Shown here: positions 1-7,013 of the stretch, one piece after another
Position numbering within the stretch: position 1 is the stretch's first letter
How the letters are laid out: the number at the start of each line of letters is the position of its first letter
Source of the DNA: an uncultured Mucilaginibacter sp.
Lineage (GTDB): Bacteria; Bacteroidota; Bacteroidia; Sphingobacteriales; Sphingobacteriaceae
DNA length: 9,591 nucleotides
Direction: 5' to 3'
Assembly: GCA_946479225.1 (NCBI GenBank)
Contig: CAMLFI010000068.1
Location: forward strand, 1 to 9,591
Notes under the pieces: generated by a model
What the model saw: only the letters and a program-made list of their open reading frames with translations
Database searches by the model: none
Told to the model about the DNA's origin: nothing
Made by a program: the position numbers and the translations under genes

Positions 1-435
1 CACGCGGAATACATGCGTATCAACCGCTATAGCGGGAGCGTTATAAACAACCGAGGCAATTACATTAGCCGTTTTACGGCCAACGCCCGGCATTTTCTGC
101 AGATCCTCAATTTCTGAGGGCACCTCTCCGTTAAAATCATTCAATAAAACTTTGGCCATACCCAACAGGTGCTTTGCCTTGTTGTTGGGGTAGCTTACGC
201 TGCGGATGTAGGAAAATATCTCCTCCACACTTGAGTTTGCGAGGCTTTCCGGGGTGGGAAAGCGTTCAAATAATGCAGGCGTTACCTGGTTAATACGCTT
301 ATCAGTACATTGGGCTGACAGGATAACGGCTATAAGTAATTGAAAAGGATTGCCATAATGCAGTTCGGTTTCAGCATCGGGCTGATTTTTAGAAAAGTAT
401 TCAACAAAGTGGCGGTAACGTTCTGAGCGTAGCAT
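1..435 (-). CDS. nth: Endonuclease III (DNA glycosylase/AP lyase), C-terminus cut by window edge
   Basis: Endonuclease III removes oxidised pyrimidines from DNA and nicks the abasic site, starting base excision repair in the cytoplasm. The visible 145 residues hold the six-helix barrel and the helix-hairpin-helix motif LQKMPGVGRKTAN at about 112-124, followed by VDTHVFRV at 138-145. K121 and D139 sit where the catalytic lysine and aspartate of E. coli Nth (K120, D138) are expected. The N-terminal LLIAVILSAQCTD at 33-45 is also typical. Family members are about 210-225 residues, so roughly 70 are missing beyond the left edge, including the four-cysteine 4Fe-4S loop. The ATG at 433-435 is the only ATG near the N-terminus; an in-frame stop lies four codons upstream. 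An intrinsic terminator (461-499) separates it from the upstream small ORF, so nth probably relies on readthrough or on a promoter I could not identify. The family call is near certain. Confidence 0.96.
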   Translation of the reverse strand, partial: MLRSERYRHFVEYFSKNQPDAETELHYGNPFQLLIAVILSAQCTDKRINQVTPALFERFPTPESLANSSVEEIFSYIRSVSYPNNKAKHLLGMAKVLLNDFNGEVPSEIEDLQKMPGVGRKTANVIASVVYNAPAIAVDTHVFRV

Positions 436-460
436 AATGCGGATTAAAGCGGAGCGCTAA

Positions 461-499
461 AATAAAAAAAGTCCGGACATGAATGCACCATCTCCGGAC
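461..499 (-). terminator. Intrinsic terminator downstream of the small ORF
   Basis: Read on the minus strand, a 7-bp GC-rich stem (GTCCGGA at 493-499 pairing with TCCGGAC at 471-477, 15-nt loop) is followed at once by seven T residues and then ATTTT. This is a classic rho-independent terminator. It lies 23 bp past the stop codon of the small ORF and 25 bp before the nth start, so it should end the small-ORF transcript. Confidence 0.8.
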
Positions 500-522
500 C
501 CCAATGCTATCTTTTGATTTCC

Positions 523-660
523 TTACCTAAGGCTTCTTGAGTAATCAAGCAGGTAATGGATGGTTTGCAGCTTGGGCTTTTTAGCCAAAGTTTCAAGGTC
601 TGCACGCAATGAATGATAAAAGAGCAGATCATCAGCACTTAAAGTTTCTGTGGTACTCAT
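523..660 (-). CDS. Small hypothetical protein, 45 aa (66 aa if started at 723)
   Basis: I do not recognise this protein. The frame is open from an ATG at 721-723 (66 residues). I chose the internal ATG at 658-660 because it is preceded by AGGAGG with a five-base A spacer, a textbook Shine-Dalgarno site. In the longer reading that same stretch encodes Glu-Glu-Glu-Lys. The 45-residue form is soluble and probably helical, with an acidic N-terminal half (TETLSADDLLF) and a basic C-terminus (YSRSLR). It has no signal peptide, membrane segment or cysteine. That it is a real gene is supported by the dedicated intrinsic terminator just downstream (461-499) and by its position, co-oriented, between nth and a sigma factor gene. 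Bacteroidota often do not depend on Shine-Dalgarno sites, so the start remains uncertain. The function is unknown. Confidence 0.55.
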   Translation of the reverse strand: MSTTETLSADDLLFYHSLRADLETLAKKPKLQTIHYLLDYSRSLR

Positions 661-784
661 TTTTTCCTCCTCGCTTTGGTTATCGACAGCTTTTAAAAAA
701 GTAAAGGTTTCACCCATAAGCATTATTTTGATCAGTTAAGTTATTATACGATGTATAACGGTGCTGTGTTGCAAATATTTTATG

Positions 785-818
785 AAAGATGAAATTTTAA
801 TGAAATTTTTTCATCTTT
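785..818. repeat. AT-rich inverted repeat, 10-bp perfect arms
   Basis: AAAGATGAAA at 785-794 pairs perfectly with TTTCATCTTT at 809-818 across a 14-nt loop. On the plus strand the stem runs into a T tract, but no plus-strand gene lies upstream, so a terminator role is doubtful. It lies about 60 bp upstream of the longer start of the small minus-strand ORF and could be a regulatory structure, or simply AT-rich sequence. Confidence 0.4.
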
Positions 819-1030
819 TTTTATGAGTGCCATCGAAGCTGTAAACAGCCTGATTTTGCCTAAATGTATGCCCCAACAAAACAAGGATGCAATATAAGAG
901 CTTAGTCCCTAGGAGTTAATGTGACTTTTTTCATCAAACCAAAAAAATAAAGGCAGCTATTTGATTGTTTAAACAGAATGGCGAACCCATTACATTCGCA
1001 ATTGCAAGATGCAAACCCTATAAAACGAGA

Positions 1031-1058
1031 AAGCAATCCCGGGTATCCGGGATTGCTT
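1031..1058 (-). terminator. Strong hairpin after the sigma factor gene, probable terminator
   Basis: This is a perfect 12-bp stem (AAGCAATCCCGG at 1031-1042 against 1047-1058) closed by a 4-nt loop. It begins 28 bp past the sigma gene stop codon on the minus strand. The sequence after it on that strand is CTCGTTTTA, only a short T run, so termination may be partial. The position and the very stable stem favour a terminator or 3'-end stabilising structure for the sigma mRNA. Confidence 0.65.
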
Positions 1059-1086
1059 GTATCTCGCAAATCACAACGTATTAATC

Positions 1087-1680
1087 TTAATTCTTCAGAC
1101 TCAACTCTTTTGTCAGCATCATTTTGCGCAGGTTATTCAGCGCGTAACGCATACGGCCCAAGGCGGTATTAATGCTTACATCAGTAATGTCGGCTATTTC
1201 TTTGAAGCTCATGTCGCCAAAATGGCGCATAATTAAAACTTCTTTCTGCTCTGAAGGGAGCAATTGTATCAACGACTTAAGGTCTTTATGCGTTTGCTCG
1301 CGAACCATGCGGTCCTCCATGCTTTCATCATAATTACCCAACACTTCAAAAATGTCAAAATCATCGCCGTTGCTCACCATAGGCGCGCGTTTTTCGCGGC
1401 GGAAGTGGTCTATAACCAAATTGTGCGCAATGCGGGTTACCCAAGGTAAAAACTTACCTTCTTCGTTATATTTTCCGGCTTTAAGGGTATTAATAACTTT
1501 AATAAAGGTATCCTGAAAGATATCTTCAGCCAAAAAATCATCCTTTACAAGAAGATATATGGAAGTATAAATTTTGGTTTGATAACGGCGGATAAGCTCA
1601 ACCAGTCCTCCCTCTTCGCCGTTTATGTACAGATGGATTAGATCCTGGTCACTTTGCAATTGAAAATCCATAGAAATCAC
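1087..1680 (-). CDS. ECF-type RNA polymerase sigma factor
   Basis: This 197-residue protein is a group 4 (ECF) sigma-70 family factor. It would direct core RNA polymerase to a particular promoter set. Region 2 spans about 26-98: an RRYQTKIYTSIYLLVKD helix, then the core-binding and -10-recognition segment (LAEDIFQDTFIKVI at 50-63, FLPWVTRIAHNLVIDHFRR at 77-95). An acidic linker (100-130) leads to region 4 at about 136-187, with the helix-turn-helix MSFKEIADITDVSINTALGR at 157-176. There is no anti-sigma gene beside it and no extra C-terminal domain. Known Bacteroidota factors of this type start MDFQL, so translation may begin at the ATG three codons in (1669-1671). It is transcribed away from uvrA, with a candidate promoter at 1767-1798 and a hairpin terminator at 1031-1058. 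Which genes it controls cannot be read from this window. Confidence 0.95.
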   Translation of the reverse strand: MISMDFQLQSDQDLIHLYINGEEGGLVELIRRYQTKIYTSIYLLVKDDFLAEDIFQDTFIKVINTLKAGKYNEEGKFLPWVTRIAHNLVIDHFRREKRAPMVSNGDDFDIFEVLGNYDESMEDRMVREQTHKDLKSLIQLLPSEQKEVLIMRHFGDMSFKEIADITDVSINTALGRMRYALNNLRKMMLTKELSLKN

Positions 1681-1766
1681 TACTACTTTAAATTAATTAG
1701 CTTAAAATTTGTTAGTATAGTTTATTCTATAGACTGGTCTCCTCTCAATTAGTTAATTACCTTCCT

Positions 1767-1798
1767 CAAATAAAATCATTTTCACTTAAAAAAACAAA
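1767..1798 (-). promoter_or_regulatory. Candidate Bacteroidota-type promoter for the sigma factor gene
   Basis: On the minus strand TTTG (1795-1798) is followed after 20 bp by TTTATTTG (1767-1774). This matches the Bacteroidota -33 TTTG / -7 TAnnTTTG pattern at the expected spacing, with one mismatch in the -7 element. Transcription would start near 1760, giving a leader of about 80 nt. AT-rich sequence makes chance matches possible. Confidence 0.4.
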
Positions 1799-1838
1799 TA
1801 ATTTTTTTCGTCATAATAAAATCTATAGTTGGATGTTA

Positions 1839-1870
1839 TTTGGATACTGCTAAAAATTTTAGGATTTTTG
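1839..1870 (+). promoter_or_regulatory. Candidate Bacteroidota-type promoter for uvrA
   Basis: TTTG at 1839-1842 is followed after 20 bp by GATTTTTG at 1863-1870, seven of eight positions matching the -7 consensus TAnnTTTG. The predicted start, about 1877, falls just before the first heptamer unit at 1883. The whole heptamer stem-loop would then lie in a uvrA leader of about 150 nt. Confidence 0.45.
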
Positions 1871-1882
1871 CGCGCAGGCGCA

Positions 1883-2023
1883 GTTCATGGTTCATAGATC
1901 ATGGTTCATAGTGTTTATTGGAGTAGTTTAAAACAGATAGATTGAAACATAACTATCTATGAACTATTAACCATGAACCATGAACTTCTACTATGAACCA
2001 TGAACTATGAACCATGAACTAAC
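1883..2023 (+). repeat. Inverted array of (C/T)ATGAAC heptamers forming a long stem-loop before uvrA
   Basis: The left arm (1883-1910, plus a degenerate unit to 1917) is four 7-bp units in the GTTCAT(G/A) orientation. The right arm (1958-2023) holds eight units in the opposite orientation, (T/C)ATGAAC, with one 6-bp degenerate unit (1986-1991) in the middle and a partial unit at the end. The left arm 1883-1910 and the last four right units 1992-2019 are reverse complements over 28 bp with a single mismatch, enclosing an 81-nt loop. The units alternate TATGAAC and CATGAAC in step on both arms. The right arm ends 7 bp before the uvrA ATG. Every unit contains an ATG, and the short frames these open all stop within a few codons. 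The regular 7-bp period argues for a replicating or slippage-grown repeat family; a role in uvrA expression is inference. Confidence 0.85.
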
Positions 2024-2026
2024 AAA

Positions 2027-4882
2027 ATGACCGAAGCAGACAAAGACCCCAAAAAGCATATAATTATAAAGGGTACCCGCGTACATAACCTTAAAAATAT
2101 TGATGTTGCCATACCAAAAAACAAGTTGGTGGTGGTAACGGGCATGTCGGGTTCCGGTAAATCGTCGCTGGCGTTTGATACTTTGTATGCCGAGGGACAG
2201 CGCCGTTATGTGGAAAGCCTTTCAGCTTACGCGCGCCAATTTATGGGGCGGATGAATAAGCCTGACGTAGACTATATCCGAGGCATAGCACCGGCTATCG
2301 CTATTGAGCAGAAGGTAATTACATCAAATCCCCGCTCTACAGTTGGTACATCAACAGAAATATACGATTATTTAAAACTGCTCTTTTCCCGTATCGGTCA
2401 AACTTTTTCGCCGGTATCCGGCGAGGTGGTTAAAAAAGACTCGGTTACTGATGTCATCAACTTTATTATGGCTTTGCCTGATGATACGCAGGTTACTATT
2501 CTTTGCCCCTTGCATCCGCATAATAACCGCAGCATTAATGAAGAACTGGCTGTTTTGATGCAGAAAGGTTTTGTAAGAGTTGAATTAGATGGTACAATAA
2601 GCAGAATAGAGTCGTTACTGGAGGAAGAGATAGAAGTAAAAGGTGCAAGGAAAAAGATTAAAGGTGATTTGCAACCAGACGATTCATCACTTGCCACAGG
2701 TCACTCGCTCCGGATAGTTATTGACCGGATTACCAAAAACGACGCGGAAGAAACCGTTAGCCGACTGGCCGACTCGGTGCAGACCGCTTTTTTTGAAGGT
2801 AAAGGCGATTGCTATGTACGCTCTAAGCAGCCGGATGTAGAAGAGGAAACAGAGCGTTTTTTCTGCGACCGCTTTGAACTGGATGATATCCGTTTTGAAG
2901 AACCTACTCCTAACTTTTTCAGTTTTAATAATCCTTATGGCGCCTGTAAGCGCTGTGAGGGCTATGGCAAGGTGATTGGAATTGATGAGGATCTTGTTAT
3001 CCCCGATAAAAGTAAAACCGTTTACGAGGGCGCTATAGCTCCATGGCGCGGCGAGAAGATGCGCGAGTGGAACGATCAGCTGATAAAGCATGCCTTAAAG
3101 TTTGATTTCCCTATCCACCGTCAATATAACCAGCTAACCGAAGCGCAACAGCGTTTACTTTGGGAGGGTAACCAATACTTCCGAGGCCTGGATGAGTTCT
3201 TCAAAGAAATGGAGGCTCAGACCTACAAGATCCAATACCGGGTTATGCTATCCCGCTACCGCGGCAAAACTACTTGTCCGGACTGTAAGGGCAGCCGCCT
3301 GCGTAAGGATGCTACTTATGTTAAGATAACGGGTAAATCAATAACCGACATTGTGTTGATGCCTTTGGATACGGCACATGCTTTTTTTACGGGTTTAGAA
3401 TTAAATGATACCCAAACCGTAATTGCTAAACGCCTGCTTGTTGAAATCACCAACCGTTTAGGATTTTTAAACGATGTTGGGCTAAGCTATCTCACGCTTA
3501 ATCGCTTATCCAACACCCTATCCGGCGGCGAATCGCAACGGATTAACCTGGCTACCTCATTGGGTAGTAGTTTGGTGGGTTCGGTTTATGTATTAGATGA
3601 ACCGAGCATCGGCCTGCACCCACGCGATACCCAGCGCTTAATAACAGTGTTGAAATCGTTGCGCGATGTGGGTAACACCGTTTTAGTGGTTGAGCACGAA
3701 GAAGAGATAATGAAAGCTGCCGATCATATTATTGATATCGGCCCCGAAGCCGGCACACATGGCGGCGAACTGATCTTCACCGGCACCTACGATGAAATTA
3801 TAAAAGACGAAAAGAGCTTAACCGGTAGATACCTGAGCGGCAAGGAAGAGATTGCCATCCCTGCCCGTCGCCGTAAATGGAACGATTTTATTGAGATAAA
3901 AGGTGCACGGGAAAACAACCTGCAAAACGTTTCTGCTAAATTTCCCCTAGGCGTATTTACAGCGGTTACAGGTGTATCCGGTTCAGGTAAAACAAGTTTG
4001 GTTAAACGCATTTTCGCCCCTGCGCTGCAAAAAACCTTGGGTAACTACACAGGTGAACAAACCGGAAGTTACGATAGCATTGAAGGCGATTACAACAAAA
4101 TTGAACAGGTTGAACTGGTGGATCAAAACCCTATTGGTCGCTCATCCCGCTCAAACCCGGTTACTTATGTAAAAGCCTGGGACGATATCCGCAACTTGTT
4201 TGCTGCGCTGCCTAAAGCAAAAGCAGCGGGACTGAAACCATCGGCATTCTCGTTTAACGTAGAGGGCGGTCGCTGCGATGTTTGCCAGGGCGAGGGCGAG
4301 GTGAAGATAGAGATGCAGTTTATGGCTGATATTTACCTAACCTGCGAAACCTGTGGCGGCAAACGTTTTAAGCAGCATATTTTAGATATTACCTATAACG
4401 AAAAGAATGTTAGCGAGGTGCTGAGCATGACCATTGAGGATAGTCTGGACTTTTTCGCTAAAGAAACCAAGATACTGGCTAAGCTTAAACCATTGTTTGA
4501 CGTTGGTTTAGGTTATGTGCAGTTGGGGCAATCGTCAAACACGCTATCAGGCGGCGAGGCGCAGCGTATTAAGCTGGCATCGTTCCTGGTTAAGGGCAAC
4601 AATCCGCATAAAACACTCTTTATTTTTGATGAGCCTACCACCGGCCTTCACTTTGCCGACATTAAAAAGCTGCTAAAATCATTTGATGCCTTGTTGGAGC
4701 ATGGCAACACCATTATTGTTATTGAACACAACATGGACGTTATTAAATGCGCCGACTGGGTAATTGATATCGGTCCCGAAGGTGGTGACAGGGGCGGCAA
4801 GGTGATGTTTGAAGGCCTGCCCGAGGATTTAATAAATGTTAAGGATAGCTATACGGGCGTGTTTTTGAAGGAGAGGTTTTAA
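2027..4882 (+). CDS. uvrA: Excinuclease ABC subunit A (UvrA)
   Basis: UvrA is the damage-sensing ATPase of nucleotide excision repair; as a dimer it loads UvrB onto lesions. This 951-residue protein is full length (family about 940). The N-terminal ABC half has Walker A GMSGSGKS at 39-46, signature LSGGESQRI at 498-506 and Walker B VYVLDEPS at 520-527, with H557 as the switch histidine. The UvrB-binding insertion is present at about 125-260. The C-terminal half has Walker A GVSGSGKT at 649-656, zinc module C750/C753/C773/C776, signature LSGGEAQRI at 840-848, and Walker B with D868-E869. The first zinc module is degenerate: C280 is followed by DRF where a second cysteine is usual, leaving C280, C307 and C310. 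Another CPDC pair is at 417-420. The ATG at 2027 follows an A-rich leader without a Shine-Dalgarno site. Bacteroidota often carry more than one UvrA; whether this is the main one cannot be told here. Confidence 0.97.
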   Translation: MTEADKDPKKHIIIKGTRVHNLKNIDVAIPKNKLVVVTGMSGSGKSSLAFDTLYAEGQRRYVESLSAYARQFMGRMNKPDVDYIRGIAPAIAIEQKVITSNPRSTVGTSTEIYDYLKLLFSRIGQTFSPVSGEVVKKDSVTDVINFIMALPDDTQVTILCPLHPHNNRSINEELAVLMQKGFVRVELDGTISRIESLLEEEIEVKGARKKIKGDLQPDDSSLATGHSLRIVIDRITKNDAEETVSRLADSVQTAFFEGKGDCYVRSKQPDVEEETERFFCDRFELDDIRFEEPTPNFFSFNNPYGACKRCEGYGKVIGIDEDLVIPDKSKTVYEGAIAPWRGEKMREWNDQLIKHALKFDFPIHRQYNQLTEAQQRLLWEGNQYFRGLDEFFKEMEAQTYKIQYRVMLSRYRGKTTCPDCKGSRLRKDATYVKITGKSITDIVLMPLDTAHAFFTGLELNDTQTVIAKRLLVEITNRLGFLNDVGLSYLTLNRLSNTLSGGESQRINLATSLGSSLVGSVYVLDEPSIGLHPRDTQRLITVLKSLRDVGNTVLVVEHEEEIMKAADHIIDIGPEAGTHGGELIFTGTYDEIIKDEKSLTGRYLSGKEEIAIPARRRKWNDFIEIKGARENNLQNVSAKFPLGVFTAVTGVSGSGKTSLVKRIFAPALQKTLGNYTGEQTGSYDSIEGDYNKIEQVELVDQNPIGRSSRSNPVTYVKAWDDIRNLFAALPKAKAAGLKPSAFSFNVEGGRCDVCQGEGEVKIEMQFMADIYLTCETCGGKRFKQHILDITYNEKNVSEVLSMTIEDSLDFFAKETKILAKLKPLFDVGLGYVQLGQSSNTLSGGEAQRIKLASFLVKGNNPHKTLFIFDEPTTGLHFADIKKLLKSFDALLEHGNTIIVIEHNMDVIKCADWVIDIGPEGGDRGGKVMFEGLPEDLINVKDSYTGVFLKERF

Positions 4883-4928
4883 GAGTAAAATTGCTTATTA
4901 CGATTTAATATTGGTTGGATACTCTTAA
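4879..4928 (+). terminator. Weak inverted repeat at the uvrA stop codon
   Basis: TTAAGAGTA (4879-4887, overlapping the uvrA TAA) is the reverse complement of TACTCTTAA (4920-4928), a 9-bp stem with a 32-nt loop. The stem is AT-rich and is followed by TTATTTAAG rather than a clean T tract. It may mark the uvrA 3' end but is not a strong intrinsic terminator. Confidence 0.25.
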
Positions 4929-4969
4929 TTATTTAAGACTTTGCCTTCCATTTTTTCATTGCGTTTTAA

Positions 4970-4977
4970 TACATTTG
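4970..4977 (+). promoter_or_regulatory. Candidate -7 promoter element for the FN3/propeller lipoprotein gene
   Basis: TACATTTG is a perfect match to the Bacteroidota -7 element TAnnTTTG and lies 18 bp before the chosen ATG at 4996. The nearest TTTG upstream (4940-4943) is 26 bp away, longer than the usual 19-21, so the -33 half is missing or weak. A transcript from here would have a leader of only about a dozen bases. Confidence 0.35.
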
Positions 4978-4995
4978 TTAAACCTTATACACAGA

Positions 4996-6801
4996 ATGAA
5001 ACATACCAGACTGCCCCTTTTTTTAATTATCATAATATTTTCGACATTCCATTTCGGTTGCAAAAAAGAAAAAACAGAAGAGCCGCGTTTTTTTTCGCCT
5101 AACAATTTAAAGGCTACTTCGTATAGCGATTCAACTATCAGAGTAAGTTGGACCGACAATAGTAATGTTGAAGACGTATTCGAAATTCACCGTAAAGCTG
5201 ATAATGAAGCGTTTAGGGTGGTAAAAACAAATGTCGCAAATGATACTGTATTTATAGATAGCGATGTATCGCCAAATAAAATATATACCTATCGGGTTAG
5301 GGCCAAAAATAAAAATTCCGAAACGTCATTCTCAGACGACGTATCAATTACGCTAAGCCTCCCAACTCCCGTTCTACAGGCATCTGCAATTAATGACGGT
5401 ACAGTCAGGTTAACATGGACTGATAATTCTGCACTTGAATCCGGGTTTGTGTTGGAGCGAACCACCGGTAGTTTACCATTTGTAGTATTAGCAAGATTAG
5501 GAAAAAACATTAAGACATTTGATGACGGTTCGGCTCAAATAAACCAGGAATATAAGTACCGGATAAAAGCAATAAATAAAACAACAGAAACCGAATACTC
5601 ATTAGCCTCAGTACTGATAAAATTCAATGCGCCGGCTTTAACAACTGCATTTCCTGTCGGAAATGCAGTGAATTTAAATTGGACGGACAATTCTCAATTT
5701 GAACGCGGATTTATTATTGAACAGTCCATAAACGAGGGTACCTACACGGAAATAGGTAAAGTAGACTCCACTATTCGTAACTATCAAGTAGGAAATTTAG
5801 AAACATCCAAGCGTTATTTATTTAAAATAAAGGCTTACTCCGATAGAAACACCAGTGCCTATTCCAACACAAAAAGGATATATTATGCAGAAAAAAGGTA
5901 CGTTGTAACCGAAACGTACAACGCCCAGCCGGGCCTGGCTGGAGAAGTTGTTTTCTCCCCATCAACAAATCTTTTGGCAACTTCAGGGTATAACTCTAAA
6001 AATATTTTACTCATTAATCGTTTAAGCAAATCTGTAAGTACTATTACAACCGGGTTTAACGAAGGCACACATGCTGTTAAATTTTCTAATGACGGCAAAT
6101 ATTTATTGGTAACGAGCTATACTAATGGAAACGTGGAGGTGTGGGATGTCGCAAGTAATACGCTATTTAAAAGAGTGAGCACCGGCATGGAAGCAGCTTT
6201 CGCATTAAATTTCAGCCAGTCGGGCAATATGGTTGCTGTCGGAGGAACCGGGGGTAGTAAAATAGTTGTATACAATTTCCCGGCTATGACCGAAAAGTAT
6301 ACATTGACAACCGATAATCACAATATTCGTGACCTACTCTTTTATAACAACGACACTAAGCTGATCTCTTGCGGCAATAATGATAAAATACAGTTCTGGA
6401 ATTTATCAACCAGTAGCTTAGAGAAAACAATAGGCAGCACCCCCGGACATATTGGTACTATTGATGTTAATCCGAGTTTGTCTATGATCACCAGCAGCAG
6501 TTATGATGGCACTACAGATCAGCTGAAAATATGGAGTATAACAGGAAACGCTTTGGCTGCAGTAACCATGAAGAGCGGCGTTAGCAGTACGTTTTGGGGG
6601 GCTGATGATTTTGTTTATTGTACTGATTTCGATGGCAAACTCAGCGTTATCGACAAAAACGGAAGTATTGTAGAAGTGACATCTTTAGGAAGCGGCATTT
6701 ATTTTGCAGACATGAACAGAAATGCAAAATTAATTGCTGCAATGTGTAGGGATCAAAATGTTTATGTTTTGTCTAACGCGCCTATCTGGACGGAATATTA
6801 A
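4996..6801 (+). CDS. Lipoprotein with three fibronectin type III domains and a WD40-like beta-propeller
   Basis: This 601-residue protein is exported and probably lipid-anchored. The start at 4996 gives a clear signal peptide: basic n-region (MKHTR), hydrophobic core with four isoleucines, and a cysteine at 22 in HFGC followed by KKEKTEE. The lipobox is loose, as is common in Bacteroidota. Three tandem FN3 modules follow at about 35-121, 124-210 and 212-297. Each carries the same strand motif (S/T/N)WTDNS, with W at 52, 142 and 229, and a downstream (V/G)F(E/V/I). From about 305 to 595 come repeated beta-propeller blades of WD40/YVTN type, for example FSNDGKYLLVTSYTNGNVEVW. There is no type IX secretion C-terminal domain. 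FN3 domains usually act as spacers and propellers as binding platforms; no ligand or enzymatic residues are visible. The frame extends upstream to a TTG at 4915, but that would bury the signal peptide. Confidence 0.85.
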   Translation: MKHTRLPLFLIIIIFSTFHFGCKKEKTEEPRFFSPNNLKATSYSDSTIRVSWTDNSNVEDVFEIHRKADNEAFRVVKTNVANDTVFIDSDVSPNKIYTYRVRAKNKNSETSFSDDVSITLSLPTPVLQASAINDGTVRLTWTDNSALESGFVLERTTGSLPFVVLARLGKNIKTFDDGSAQINQEYKYRIKAINKTTETEYSLASVLIKFNAPALTTAFPVGNAVNLNWTDNSQFERGFIIEQSINEGTYTEIGKVDSTIRNYQVGNLETSKRYLFKIKAYSDRNTSAYSNTKRIYYAEKRYVVTETYNAQPGLAGEVVFSPSTNLLATSGYNSKNILLINRLSKSVSTITTGFNEGTHAVKFSNDGKYLLVTSYTNGNVEVWDVASNTLFKRVSTGMEAAFALNFSQSGNMVAVGGTGGSKIVVYNFPAMTEKYTLTTDNHNIRDLLFYNNDTKLISCGNNDKIQFWNLSTSSLEKTIGSTPGHIGTIDVNPSLSMITSSSYDGTTDQLKIWSITGNALAAVTMKSGVSSTFWGADDFVYCTDFDGKLSVIDKNGSIVEVTSLGSGIYFADMNRNAKLIAAMCRDQNVYVLSNAPIWTEY

Positions 6802-7013
6802 GCTGACGACCGTCCCATCACAGTTTTGATTATTGCAACAATCATGCCCACCTGGTCGAAGTTTTTAACTTTGACCTAAAATGCAGCAAGCATTCTGCTT
6901 GCGATTGCAAAAAGAATAACATTACGTTACTGACTAAAGCTAGAAGCCTAAGCATTAGGAACGAAATTGGAAACTTTGTTCGGTAGGAGGAAACTTCCGC
7001 AGGTAAATTATAA
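6802..7013. other. Convergent intergenic region with two hairpins
   Basis: This gap separates the 3' ends of the propeller lipoprotein gene and the TPR pseudogene. It contains a 10-bp stem at 6854-6876 (GGTCGAAGTT against AACTTTGACC, one G-U pair on the plus strand, 3-nt loop) and a 7-bp stem at 6886-6902 (GCAAGCA against TGCTTGC, 3-nt loop). Neither is followed by a good T tract. They may act as 3'-end structures for the plus-strand gene. No ORF is supported. Confidence 0.4.

Larger units (their letters stand above)
661..1086. other. Intergenic region between the small ORF and the sigma factor gene
   Basis: No convincing gene is seen here. The plus-strand frame at 978-1172 runs into the sigma gene antisense and looks spurious. 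The region contains the Shine-Dalgarno-like AGGAGG of the small ORF (about 666-671), an AT-rich inverted repeat at 785-818, a 12-bp dyad GCTGTAAACAGC at 838-849, and a strong hairpin at 1031-1058 next to the sigma gene stop. The minus-strand sequence upstream of the small ORF has TTGCAA and TATAAT hexamers, but they are 20 bp apart and are not a firm promoter. Confidence 0.6.
1681..2026. other. Divergent control region between the sigma factor gene and uvrA
   Basis: This is a non-coding, AT-rich 346-bp region serving both flanking genes. Towards the sigma gene it holds a minus-strand promoter candidate (1767-1798). Towards uvrA it holds a plus-strand promoter candidate (1839-1870), then the two arms of the heptamer array (1883-1917 and 1958-2023). 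The centre of the hairpin loop (about 1918-1957) has no feature I can name. Confidence 0.7.

Noticed and set aside
838..849. LexA-type SOS box (CTGT...ACAG)
   Set aside because: The spacing is only two bases instead of eight, and it is not next to a known SOS gene start.
978..1172. Plus-strand 64-residue frame
   Set aside because: It reads through the hairpin at 1031-1058 and into the sigma gene antisense, has no recognisable domain, and its composition looks non-coding.
1883..2023. CRISPR array
   Set aside because: The units are 7 bp with no spacers and occur in opposed orientation, which does not fit repeats of 23-47 bp separated by unique spacers.
2687..3091. 134-residue minus-strand frame inside uvrA
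   Set aside because: It is fully antisense to a strongly conserved uvrA coding region and shows no family features.
4915..4995. TTG start extending the FN3/propeller protein by 27 residues
   Set aside because: The extension would place the lipoprotein signal peptide internally, and a candidate promoter element at 4970-4977 lies inside it. ATG at 4996 gives a standard signal peptide.
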